NCBI GenBank assembly: GCA_902729315.2 | Contig: LR746267.1 | Span: 2,680,886-2,744,885 of the forward strand | Origin: Spirodela intermedia | Taxonomy: Eukaryota > Streptophyta > Magnoliopsida > Alismatales > Araceae | Direction of reading: 5' to 3' | Length of the DNA: 64,000 nucleotides | Shown here: positions 38,066-48,070 of the stretch, in pieces | Numbering within the stretch: position 1 is the first letter of the stretch | How the letters are laid out: each line of letters starts with the position of its first letter | Program-made: the position numbers and the translations under genes | Notes under the pieces: generated by a model | Seen by the model: the letters and a program-made list of their open reading frames with translations, nothing else | Database searches by the model: none | Told to the model about the DNA's origin: nothing

Positions 38066-38887
38066 GCGTTTACCGCCCCCATTGGACGCAACAAGACAGC
38101 CAGAGGGCGAAATGCAGGCCTATTGGCCGACTCCATCGCCAACTGCAGCAGTCTGAGCAACTGCAGCGTCCGGATCTGATCTATCTACTCGGCAATTCAT
38201 CCGGTGACTTCAGACTTGGGGCCTGACCCTACTCTTCCAAGCCCATGGGCTTGGGTTATTTTAGCTAGCTCCTGCTAATCCTTTTGCGCATCAAAACGTC
38301 CTGAGCCATTTCGGCATTCGCATCCAGTGCATACACGCCTGCGTTAATCTACTGTCCAGAAAAATTCCATCGTCATCCGTAGTATTATACTTGGCACGCT
38401 CCAGCTAACTATATCGTTCAAACCAATAGGAGACCCTAGGATAATGAATTTATTCGTATTCTCTAGCGATGTAGAAAGCGGATCTCCGAGAAGGATACCC
38501 ATGAAGCAATGCTTTGATTGCCAACATGAAGTGCAGGATCGTAGCTGAGTCGAGGGGAACCAAGGTTTCTCAACAGGGCGAAACGACAAGGACGGTATGC
38601 AGCATAAACACCAACCTTCCCGTCTGAAAAAGAAGCGATGCAAAAGGTAACAGGAGGAAGAGAGGGCGGTGCAGGAAGGGTTCAAGGTGGCGATAATTAC
38701 CGGGCGGGAAGACGGCTGATGTGGGCCCGGAGCTCTTCCTCGAAGCCGGGAGCCGCGCGTCCTCGCTGTCCTTGAGCCGGCGGAGCACCTCGTTGTAGAC
38801 ATCGAGCTTCTGGCGCTGCTGCCTGGTGTGCGTCGGCGACGAATCTACCGCTCTGCTGCTGCAGCTCTCGTTATCGTCCATCGCCAT
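38066..38887 (-). pseudogene. STY8/STY17/STY46-type ACT-domain protein kinase, broken N-terminal exons
   Basis: Exon 1 (38701-38887) begins MAMDDNESCSSRAVDSSP and continues RQQRQKLDVYNEVLRRLKDS, the signature start of plant ACT-domain STY kinases. About 55 residues in, the frame breaks: the expected segment continues as GFEEELRAHISRLPAR only after a one-base shift, up to a GTAATT donor at 38700. Downstream, an exon-2 relic near 38266-38337 reads YALDANAEMAQDVLMRKR then a stop (family: YALDVNVERAEDVLMHKR). An exon-3 relic near 38066-38141 reads ANRPAFRPLAVLLRP. The kinase domain was not found. Intact STY kinases are cytosolic and phosphorylate chloroplast transit peptides. I judge this a decayed gene or captured fragment; a sequencing error alone would not explain the later stop and divergence. 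Confidence 0.8.
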
Positions 38888-38962
38888 CCACCGGGCCACG
38901 AGCCACGGCAATACGACGAGGAGAGAGCCCCCCGATGCCTCGCTCACCCCCCCCCCTCCCAA

Positions 38963-39484
38963 GGGGCTCCTAGGTGGCGGCTAAGTCATCCCCGGGATCT
39001 CCCATAGCTCACATGAACTGTAGCAATCGAGCAACCAGAAAGCAACGCAAGGGGCAGCGAAGATGGGGAAAAGAGCACCGGTGAAGGGCGATACGAGAGA
39101 GAGAGAGGGAGAGAGAGAGAGAGTAGATATGGAGTTGGATACTATTAAAGCCCTAGTTGGAGGGCACAATAGGAAGCACTGGTTTGGATTCGATCCTTAG
39201 GAGACTTGATCAGATTCTCGTTTTTGTGTGTAACCGCTCTCATGTCATTTTTACTATAAACATAGAGCAGAAAAAACATGCTAAACATTCTGGCACTGAG
39301 TAATTGACAATAAGACGTGATGATATTGTTTTCTCTAAATATCGTATTTTAATAAAAACAATATCATCACAAGCCGCATTGTCAATTAATCCAGTGCAGA
39401 GCGGCTACACACAAAAAGAAGAAATAAAGTATTAAAGATGATAAGAATGATCTTCCAACCGATGTGTATTGTTTATTCTGAGAG
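38963..39484. other. 5' flank of the STY-like pseudogene
   Basis: A GA-rich (CT-rich on the pseudogene strand) tract at 39094-39123 looks like a preserved 5' leader. An inverted pair near 39297-39385 (ttgacaataagacgtgatga... and ...tcatcacaagccgcattgtcaa) could form a stem of roughly 20 bp or more. No coding sequence was recognised. Confidence 0.45.
39094..39123. repeat. GA microsatellite
   Basis: A nearly pure (GA)n run interrupted once by GGGA. It lies about 210-240 bases upstream of the STY-like pseudogene start. Confidence 0.8.
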
Positions 39485-39808
39485 GTGCTCCTTGGCAACG
39501 CAGACAGCGGTCGATGGCGGTGGTGTCACATTGATCTTCCGGTAGGCCTATCTGCTCATGTCGCCGAGCAAGATGGCCATCTCCATGTTGAAGACGACGG
39601 CCACATAGAAACCTTCCAGTGGCTAAGGCCCAGATCCGAACATGGCGGCAGAAAGATCCCAAAATATGTCAACCTCCACGCTCTTGGAGACCTTCCTCCT
39701 GAAGAACAGCTATGGTCCGAGGTCCAACTTGCAGAGGCTTTGGCTGGCAGAGTCGTCGATGCCAAGCCTTTCCATTCCTCATGGTCGGCAAGAGAGTCCT
39801 TTTGGTAG
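39485..39808 (+). other. Open frame of 107 codons, unassigned
   Basis: An uninterrupted frame with acceptable codon texture reads HIDLPVGLSAHVAEQDGH, then HIETFQWLRPRSEHGG and PPEEQLWSEVQLAEALAG. The opposite strand also has long frames (for example FYVAVVFNMEMAILLGDMS before a stop near 39536), so which strand was coding is unclear. It directly precedes the epimerase fragment but is in a different frame. No family recognised. Confidence 0.3.
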
Positions 39809-39825
39809 ACACAGGCCATCAGATG

Positions 39826-39933
39826 CAGGCGGCGTGCATCGAGAAGCCCAATACTCTGAAGCCGGGGGAGGAATGGAAAGGCAGGAATATGTTAACTGTC
39901 TCCTCTAGCTATTGCAGCGGACAGCTCGATCCC
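39826..39933 (+). pseudogene. Glucose-6-phosphate 1-epimerase-like, last-exon fragment
   Basis: One frame reads AACIEKPNTLKPGEEWKGRN followed by SSYCSGQLDP, then loses similarity at about 39933 in a CT-rich stretch. Plant glucose-6-phosphate 1-epimerases (aldose-1-epimerase-like; apospory-associated protein C group) end with just this block, with AAIEKP, LKPGEEW and SSYCSGQLDP conserved (from memory). Intact enzymes interconvert the alpha and beta anomers of glucose 6-phosphate. The remainder of the roughly 300-residue protein, including the catalytic His and Glu, is absent, so this is a fragment. Confidence 0.75.
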
Positions 39934-40099
39934 TCACTCTCTCCGTCTCTCTCCCTTTCTCACATCATCATGGCTGAGGCATGTGACTCTAATCCATCCA
40001 TCCACATGTTTCCCCTTTCTATCAATCTCATCACCTTCCTATGGAGGATTTCGATCCTTTTTCGAGCGCCATTTGACCTTTTGATCTGGCCCTAAATGC

Positions 40100-42640
40100 A
40101 AGCGGTTTAATTTGCCGTCGGGGAAGAATGTCCAGAATCTGGTGGCTTGTGTCTACCAGACACGACTCTCCTGTCGTCTATACGCGATTACCGTCACCTG
40201 GAGCAAGAATCAGACACACGCATCAACGCATGGTCAGCACCAGGATGGCCGCCAACAATGCCCGCGTCACTGTCAAGCCCAATTCCCACTTCCAACTATA
40301 CTTGGCGGTTTGAAGTTGAAATTCAACTCATAACGATGCAATCCCCTTGCTTTTGATCTCTTTATCCTCATTCAACTCATATAGGCTTCATGGTTTCGCA
40401 GCGGGCGGGGAAAGAAGCCGAAATGATGGAGGGTGGAGGTTCATTGGGGCAGGGTGCGCGGTAGCTGCACCGGCAAGCTCAATTATACTGTATTTCTAAA
40501 ATCAGGTCCCTGGGAGGACCACCACCAACTGAGAAAAGGGTCTGGGTTACGTACGCTGGTGCACCTCCGGCACCGGCGTCGGGTCCATATCATCGTTGAC
40601 AGGCACCAGCAGGGGCCTCGGACCGCTCTGAGCCGGGGGAGCGCCGTTCGGGCTTCCTTCTGGTGTGGGCCACCAGAGTCCCCGGGTGTCTGCTCCACAC
40701 GAGATTAGGTACGGGCTCGCCGTCAGGTATAAGCGCCTCCGCCGATTGAAGCTGGAATCGACCTCCTTCAACCCACCGGTAGGCTTTCCCGTTGAGGTTG
40801 AGGCCAGGGGCCTGGCGAAGGACACGTTCGTGGGACGCAGATACCGGGGTGAGTTCCGGGTCGATGCAGCGCTCGCGGAGCCCTACGGCGTTCCCATGGG
40901 GTAGCCCGAGTCCTACGACTTCGATGTGTTTCTTGAGTCGGGTATAAACGCCGGGTCGTCAGTCTGGACGAACTCGGGAGTCGTCTTCTAGCAAATCCAC
41001 GTGGCAGTGAGGTTGGGAAGCCGGAGGTCTTGCTTAGCCTTGTCGGCGCAGGCTGCCACGTAAGCTCGCGGACATATTCCGGCGAGATTGTTCTGGTGTT
41101 GTCTGGCGTGGACCTCCGACTACGTGATCATTCGCTGGAGGAAGATCCGTGCTTAAGCGATCACTCGGTCTTCTCTCCCCCGATGTTCGCATCCTGGCCT
41201 TGCATGCAATGCTGATGCAGCAAGACAGTGAGGGCAACATTGCCGTATGATTACAGTTAAATAGGGCCAGCGAGATGCTTTTCGTCAGGGTGTCATTCGC
41301 TGTCTACTAGATTTACCGGTGCGGACGTGAAGCTCTGCAGCAAAGCGGAGAGAAGAGGTGTTACTTGTCTAACTCTGTCCTGTATTAAGCCTTTCTCGAA
41401 ATGCTTTCTAGCTCTCGCTGGTTTTCCAGATACAAAACAGACACAGGGGTCATCCTACGAAATAAATGGTATAGAAAGAGAGGGAAGGTGAGGGACGCGG
41501 TGCGAGGAGCCTGGTACTCTCATTGACTACCCTCACCGGCAGAGAGATCATCTTACGCTTCCTCGGCCTGTTGGGGGCTTGTATGAAATCGGCGAGCGTA
41601 AACGATCAGAATACCGAGATACTCACAACAACGTCTCTCTCTCTCTCTCTCTCGCTCTCGCGCTCTATCTTTATCTCTTGCTCGCCCTCTCCATCTTACT
41701 CTATCACCTAGAAGGCGACGCTCATGTTGGGGCGGTCACCGGGGGCAGAGGAGGGACACCCACCTTGACGTGGCCAACAGCTCATTTCCCTCGGCCTCCT
41801 TGGAACGCCACCAGCTGGTCCACGTGGAACAACTCGGACGTCCAGTCCTCCCTCTCTCACAAGCATCTGCACCCACCTAGCCAGGTCCGCCTCTTCCCCC
41901 TGCGCTGGTGTGGCCATCTTTATCGCCGTGGAGGACCCTCACGGCAGCGGCCTCCAGGAGATGGAGTAGGGCAAAGTCGGTGACTGATGTAACGTTGTAA
42001 TCTAGAGACCATTTGCTGTTTGAATCGGATTTTCCAAGATTGTATTCTTGTTGGTCCGGATTCTAATCGTGTATTATTACAAGGTTATCTTGTAGGTGGA
42101 ATTGGTGGTTCCTCTCTCTTACTTTAGAAATTTTGGTTTTTGACTGATGATGAAGATGGTAGAATTGAATTGATTGACAGGTTGTACGTATAATTTTAGG
42201 ATGATTCCTTTGTTTTAAAGTTACATTAAATAGAAAGTTGAAATAAATGTAATTTCATGAGAAAATAAATTTAAATTTTGTTATAAAGGATAGAGAAAGA
42301 TAACTACGGCATTAGCAACCAGAGCCTTTCAACATCAATGCCTTTTAAGTACTCAAAAATATAGGGATAGGGGGGGGGGGAATTAATAGCTTCCACTATC
42401 TCCCATAGAATCTCAACACCTTATATCTAAATGAGATCACATAGCAAAAAAAGTCTCAATCATGGTATCATATTGTAGGGAATACTAAAGAGGTGGCAGC
42501 TACATGCCCTTGAAAACACCCTACATCTACTCTTAGATCATGTCCACTGGTAGTGTAAGGGAGTGCTTGGGAAATGAAAGAATATGCATTAATCTAGGTT
42601 TGGATTCCCTATGACACATCAGATGAGGGAGAGAAATATG
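40100..42640. other. GC-rich block, then AT-rich spacer, no intact gene
   Basis: From 40430 to 41990 the sequence is GC-rich with frames open on both strands (for example 40665-40904 + and 40547-40825 -), but none matches a family I recognise. Parts have the look of retroelement leader or LTR sequence. From 42000 the sequence becomes AT-rich, with a G-run at about 42369-42380, up to the copia element. Confidence 0.4.
41634..41653. repeat. CT microsatellite
   Basis: A run of about ten CT dinucleotides followed by interrupted CTCGCTCTCGCGCTC sequence. Confidence 0.8.
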
Positions 42641-42643
42641 ATA

Positions 42644-42648
42644 GTCAT
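42644..42648. repeat. Target-site duplication GTCAT, left copy
   Basis: The five bases gtcat immediately precede the TG of the left LTR. The identical gtcat follows the CA of the right LTR at 47128-47132. A 5-bp duplication is the normal product of LTR-retrotransposon integrase. Confidence 0.85.
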
Positions 42649-42788
42649 TGTGAGTGGGCCGTATGGGCCTAATGGGTCAAACGGGCCTATAGTATCCTAT
42701 TCTCTCTCTCTCTCTCTCTCCCTCCCTCCCCCCCCTATATATAAAGGGCAGATGACTCCTTTATACAAATACTCTCTTTGGGCTCACA
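42649..42788 (+). repeat. Left LTR (140 bp) of the copia element
   Basis: Begins TGTGAGTGGGCC and ends GGGCTCACA, so the ends TGTGAG/CTCACA are inverted. It contains a CT/C-rich tract (about 42702-42737) followed by TATATATAAAGG, a plausible LTR TATA box. Confidence 0.9.
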
Positions 42789-42800
42789 TGGTATCAGAAC
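42789..42800 (+). other. Primer-binding site, initiator tRNA-Met
   Basis: TGGTATCAGAAC directly abuts the left LTR. It matches the common plant copia primer site TGGTATCAGAGC at 11 of 12 positions. Confidence 0.88.
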
Positions 42801-42802
42801 TA

Positions 42803-43012
42803 GCCCCATCTCATCCTAGGGCACACTGGCCTTTCCCTACCACCCTGTCCAAACCTAGGGCATGCTGGGCCCCCCTCTCATCCTCGGGCACGCCAGTCCT
42901 TCCCTCCCACCGTGTCTCATCCAAGAGCATGCTGGCCTCCCCCACCAGCCCCCTCTCATCCTAGGGCATGCCGGTCTCCTCCTACCAACCCCTTCTCATC
43001 CTAGGGACTCTA
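42803..43012. repeat. Degenerate tandem repeat in the copia leader
   Basis: The phrase ctcatcctagggcatgc, with variants, recurs about six times at spacings near 35-50 bp between the primer site and gag. Intervening text is rich in CCCTCCCACC. Confidence 0.75.
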
Positions 43013-46000
43013 GGGTTTGCCACCTAGTTAGTCTTTCTCCCCATAACTACCTTGGCACCTTATGCCCCTCCCTTGAATACTTTTGTGGCACAACTCAATA
43101 ATTTCGCAGAAGTATTCAATGGGACGAACTATACATCATAAGCGGTGAGCTTCAAACACTTCTTCTGGTCGCACAAGAAACTATAATCTCTCACCAAAGA
43201 TATCTTGAGAAGAAGAATGACAAATACAATGAATAGTGAATAACAAACTTGACCGTCATTTCTTGGATGCTTAAGAGCATCACCTCTTCTATTGCTCACA
43301 TGCTCACTGTTAATATCCTGGCCAAGCAAGTTTGGAAAACTCTAAAACATATGTTTGGGAACTAAAAGAATATCTCTTGTACGGGAAAAGTTTATTAACA
43401 ATTCAAACTTAAGCAAGGTGAGATAATGACTTAAGATTACTACATAAAACTTAATTCTCTCATGGATAAACTCAAGGTTTATCAACCTTTCACCACTGAT
43501 CTAGCCACATAAGCTAGATACTATGAAGAGTTGACAATAACTATTTACCTCTTTGGTCTTCACCACTTTACTATTTCTCTAATCTATGGTCAGGTCCTCG
43601 CTGCTGACATCTTTCCATCCCTACTTCCACTCTAGTCCTCCTTGGCTCCTTTGCCATGGTCACTATAGGCAGAAGGGAGAAAGGACATGGCCAAGATTGC
43701 GGGTGTGGCCTTGGACATGATGTAGGACATGACTTAGGAGATTAAGGTCGTCTCCCTCCATAAGAGCACTATAAATTAGACCAATCATTGGTCAAACAAG
43801 TGTTGAGACAAGTTTAACAAGCTTGATGATTAGACTTAGATTGTATCTAACTTAACATCATCTAGGAACTCCAAAATGTCTCTATCTCGAGGTGAAATAT
43901 GATACTTAAATGAAGTATAAGGAGGCTACATCGATAAGTTATGCCGTCACCCATGCTACGACTTCCACCTCAACTATCACCACTCTACTTACCTCAAATT
44001 CAACCTCTTAGATTATTGACTTAAGGGTGTCGTCCCATATGTCAAGTACATCCACCTTTTTCTCTTGTCTATCTATATTTTTTTGACCCTCACTCTATCA
44101 TCATTAGGGATTGAAATATTTGCCCTATAAATGGGCAAGGTACGGCTCATCCCACCTCTCACCTTCCTTTAACCAATGTTTTATATGTTCTCAATTTTCT
44201 CATTAGTCTCTTATCTACTAATACTATCACTTGAGTTCTCTAGTGCTTATTAAACTTCTTCCCATTTCATTATATATTTTAGGACTTGAGGATGGGGAAG
44301 AGGATTACTTTAGGCTGTGAGAATGGGCATGACCTCTACAAGCTCATTTTCGATCATCTTCTCTTAGGACTCGCATGTATCATGACCCGTGTTGACTCTT
44401 CTATCCATTGACATCGCAGACTTGGCAACCCTAGACTCTCCAAACTCTATCAAGCCTTCCCTTGGACTTCTATCCTCCTTTTTTGTGTGAATCATGTTAG
44501 TTGAATAAGCATCATCGAGCTACCTACAAACATCTAAAATCTTTTGACTTAGTTCATTGTGATGTGTGGGGTCTTTTTCTTGTCCCCCTCTCTTGTTGGC
44601 CATTATTATTACCTTATTTTTGTGGATGATTATTCATGGTCTCATAGGTCTATCTTCTAAAAGATCACATTGAGACATTTTTTATTCTTCAATAGTTTTC
44701 ATGAAATTGGCATTGAGACCACTATATATCATTTAGTATTCTTCACCAAATATCTTGTCCTCACACTTCTCAACTAAATGGAGTACTTGAACATAAATAT
44801 CATCACCTTCTTGATGTGACCTGAACATTACTAGTAGAAATGAGAGTCTCTTCCTACTTATGGTCTAACATTGTTCTCACAACTATCTACCTACTCAATT
44901 GACTTCCATCTTCATCTTTGGGAGGAGAAGTCTCACTTCATCATCTTCATCTTCATATAGATCTCTTTTCTCTCTCACCACGGGTGTTTAGATGTGTCCT
45001 CTTTGTTCAAGACCACTTCTCTACTCTTTGTAAACTCTCTCCAAGCTTTTAAGAGAGTATTTATTAGTTATTCTCACACATAGAAGGGTTATCGTATATA
45101 CCTCTTAAACTGTTGGTGATACATTCTTTATTGACGTCACATTCTTTAAGGACACCTAGTTTTTCTCCACCACATCCATAACCCCCACACCTCCTTCACC
45201 TCCACCATCACTTTATCTATTTCTACCCCCCTTGGAAGAGTTACTAAACTCACTGCTTACTAGATTATCAGACTTAGACTCATTGCCCTCATCTACTTTA
45301 ATCTCAACTCCATTCTCAAGTCTGTCGTCATCACTTAACTCTAACCTTCATCTATTATCGCTCTTTAGAAAGGTATTTTAAGTTATACCTATCACCTTAT
45401 TTATCACTTTGTTTCTTATGGCCACTTTTACCTTATCTTTTGCACCTTCACCCTAATGATTGCCTCTGAATCAATACCCAATATGTATTTGGAGGCTCTA
45501 TAAGTACTTGAGTGGAAGACAACCATAGACTTAAAGTATAATATCTTGCTCACACATAAAATATAAAAATTAATTCTTCATCCCAAAGATGTCAACATTG
45601 TCACATACAAGTGAGTGTTTACATATAAGTATTCTCCGAAAGATAATATTGTTTGACACAAAGCATGTATGGTGGCTAGGGGCTTCTCTCATACATATAG
45701 CATGAACTATCAAGAAAATTTTTCTCTAATTGTTCACCTCAACACTATCTATGTACTACTCTCCTTGACTCTCAACTAGGGCTGAACGCTCACACAACTT
45801 GATATCTCATATATCTTTCTCTATGGAGGCCTAATCTAGCAAGTCTTCATGAACAACCTTTAAGGTATGCTACTCGATGAGAGTCATCTTAAGTATACTT
45901 TCTCAAGTGGGCTATCTATGGACTCAAATAGAGTCCTTGGACATGGTTTGTCAAGTTTAGTCAAATCCTGACTATTCACAGGTTCGCGATGTGCACAATA

Positions 46001-47006
46001 AACCCTACTATCTTTTGCAAACATATTACTACTAGGAGTATCATTCTAATAGTTTATGTCGATGATATCCTTCTCACAAACTCTATCATGGCTAATATTA
46101 CACAGACCAAGGCTCAACTAAATGAATATTTCGTTACTTAAGATACATGCAAACCTCACTACTTTTTAAGGATCAAGTTCATTTATCAGCATAGAGAAAT
46201 AGTTCTATCCTAATGTAAGTATGTGTTAAATATGTGTGAAGATGACAATCTATTAGGGTGTAAACCCAAGTTATTACTAATTGATATATGACCTAATTTT
46301 TGAAACATCACATCTCCTCTCCTTGAGGATGTTAATCAGTATTAACAATTGATTGGGAAGTTAACTTACTTGACAGTCACCCACCTTAATATTGTCTACA
46401 CTGTGAGACTTTTCAATCAACTGATATATGAGCTGCAACAAACACATTGGTTAAGAGCACTAACAATGTTGGCATACGTCAAACATGCTCTAGAGACAAG
46501 TTTTGGTATATCAGAAACATGGATATCTTTAAATTGAGACTTAGATTATGACTATGTAAGTGACAAAGGTGATTGAAAATCTGCATATGGGTATTACATG
46601 CTTGGAGTGAACCTTGTCATTTGGCATAACAAGATATAAAATGTGGTCTCTCATTCTAGTGTTGAAGCAAAATATAAGACTATAATGAATACAACATGTG
46701 AAATGATGTGGATACATTCACTTCTTTATGAGTTATCTTGTTCAGTACATACTCTTCTGCCTATGTATTGCAACAATTATTCAACAATCTTTATCACAAG
46801 CAACTCAACATTTCATTAGTGTACAAAGCACATTAAGGTAGATTGTCACTATGTCTACGACAAAGTCCTCAAAAGACTCATCACAACACCATATGTCGTA
46901 TTCTCAAAGTAATTGGCATATATTTTTACCAAGAGTCTAAGTGGGATATCTTATGATGCTCTCTATATAGTACATTAGAAATGTTATACATTTAACCTCC
47001 AAACTT

Positions 47007-47015
47007 GAGGGGGAG
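47007..47015 (+). other. Polypurine tract of the copia element
   Basis: GAGGGGGAG lies immediately before the TGTGAG start of the right LTR, the expected plus-strand primer. Confidence 0.88.
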
Positions 47016-47127
47016 TGTGAGTGGGCCTAATGGGCCTAATTATATCTTATTGTATCTCTCTCTTTCTCTCTCCTTATATATATAAGGTATAATACTCTTT
47101 TATATGAATACTCTCTTTGCACTCACA
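47016..47127 (+). repeat. Right LTR (112 bp) of the copia element
   Basis: Begins TGTGAGTGGGCC and ends GCACTCACA. It shares the TATATATAAGG box and the ATACTCTCTTTG block with the left copy. The 28-bp length difference is mainly a shorter CT tract and a missing GGGTCAAACGGGCC segment. Confidence 0.9.
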
Positions 47128-47132
47128 GTCAT

Positions 47133-47654
47133 AATGGTCTGAAGTTCAACATGTGATGTTTAAATAGGTTTCAATTGAGTTGAAGTTACTTATAATATTT
47201 ATGCATTATATTGCATGAAATAAAATAGTTTAGTTTCATTCGTGGATTTACTCAATTAAACAAAAGGATTCTATAAATTATTCAAGAAATTATTCCAAAT
47301 AGGACATAACTCATTTGGTTTATCTACAAGTTGTAAGTGTTGAAAAAATCTCAATTTTTGACTTGAGTTGCACTATATTTTGAGTTAAATTGAAAGATTA
47401 GAAGAGTTGGACTAAGTTACGTCATACTTTCAGAATTTTCTATTAACTAATCAACTATATGAGAATCTGCAAATTTCATTATAACACATTTTTAATTCAT
47501 TAAAGATTAGTTAAGCTAATTGTTAAATTAATGTATTTTGTGAACACATTTTTAAATCTTAAAAAATCTTCAAAATATTAATTAAAGATCAATTAAGCTC
47601 ATCATTGAAAATTCTTCGTGGAACGATGTTACATCACACTGATTATAAATTTTT
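47133..47654. other. AT-rich spacer, no gene seen
   Basis: Sequence between the copia right target-site duplication and the tandem-repeat block. Nothing coding was recognised. Confidence 0.5.
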
Positions 47655-48070
47655 TGCACTTCTGTTAGTTGAAGATTATGTTCATATCTTAGACTTGATT
47701 GAAATAAATAAATAATATTTTTGTGTCTGCTCATTAGAGTTGGATAATAGAAATTGATACATTTCTTTTTAAAACTTATCTTTGACTTTGAAATAACTTT
47801 GATCTAAACAATTAGTTTGTGAAATGAGATTTATTAATTAAAAAGTTTTCATACCTCTCTTTGTTGAAGATTATATCCATATCACACACTTGACTATATA
47901 ATCTATGAGTAATATTTTCGTGTTCCCTCATTGGAGTTGGATAATAACAATCAATACATGTCTTTTTTATGTGTATCATAGACTTTGAAAGAACCTCACA
48001 ATTTTACAATTATTTTACAAAATGGGGTTATGTTGTTGACCAAAAAGTTTTCACACTTCTCTTTTGTTGC
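47655..48070. repeat. Diverged tandem repeat, about 200-bp unit
   Basis: Unit A (about 47655-47853) and unit B (about 47854-48055) share, in order, gttgaagattat, cttgact/cttgatt, taatatttttgtgt/taatattttcgtgt, ttggagttggataat, gactttgaaa and aaaagttttcacac/aaaagttttcatac. A third copy appears to start at about 48056. Confidence 0.75.

Larger units (their letters stand above)
42649..47127 (+). mobile_element. Ty1/copia retrotransposon with very short LTRs, degenerate
   Basis: All structural marks are present: LTRs at 42649-42788 and 47016-47127, an initiator tRNA-Met primer site, a purine tract and a 5-bp target-site duplication. The interior (about 4.2 kb) reads as copia in the order gag, integrase, reverse transcriptase, RNase H. 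Landmarks are a gag UBN2-like relic with KVYQPFTTDLAT (about 43470-43510) and the GAG-pre-integrase HRRLGNPRLSKLYQAFPW (44412-44465). Next come the integrase YYYLIFVDDYS (about 44605-44640), the RT active site VYVDDILLTN (about 46052-46082) and the RNase H stretch VVSHSSVEAKYK (about 46640-46675). Stops and shifts are frequent, so it is dead. LTRs of 112-140 bp are unusually short for a copia element of nearly 4.5 kb. Confidence 0.92.

Noticed and set aside
47655-48070. CRISPR-like array
   Set aside because: The units are long, diverged tandem repeats without unique spacers, and this is a plant nuclear genome.
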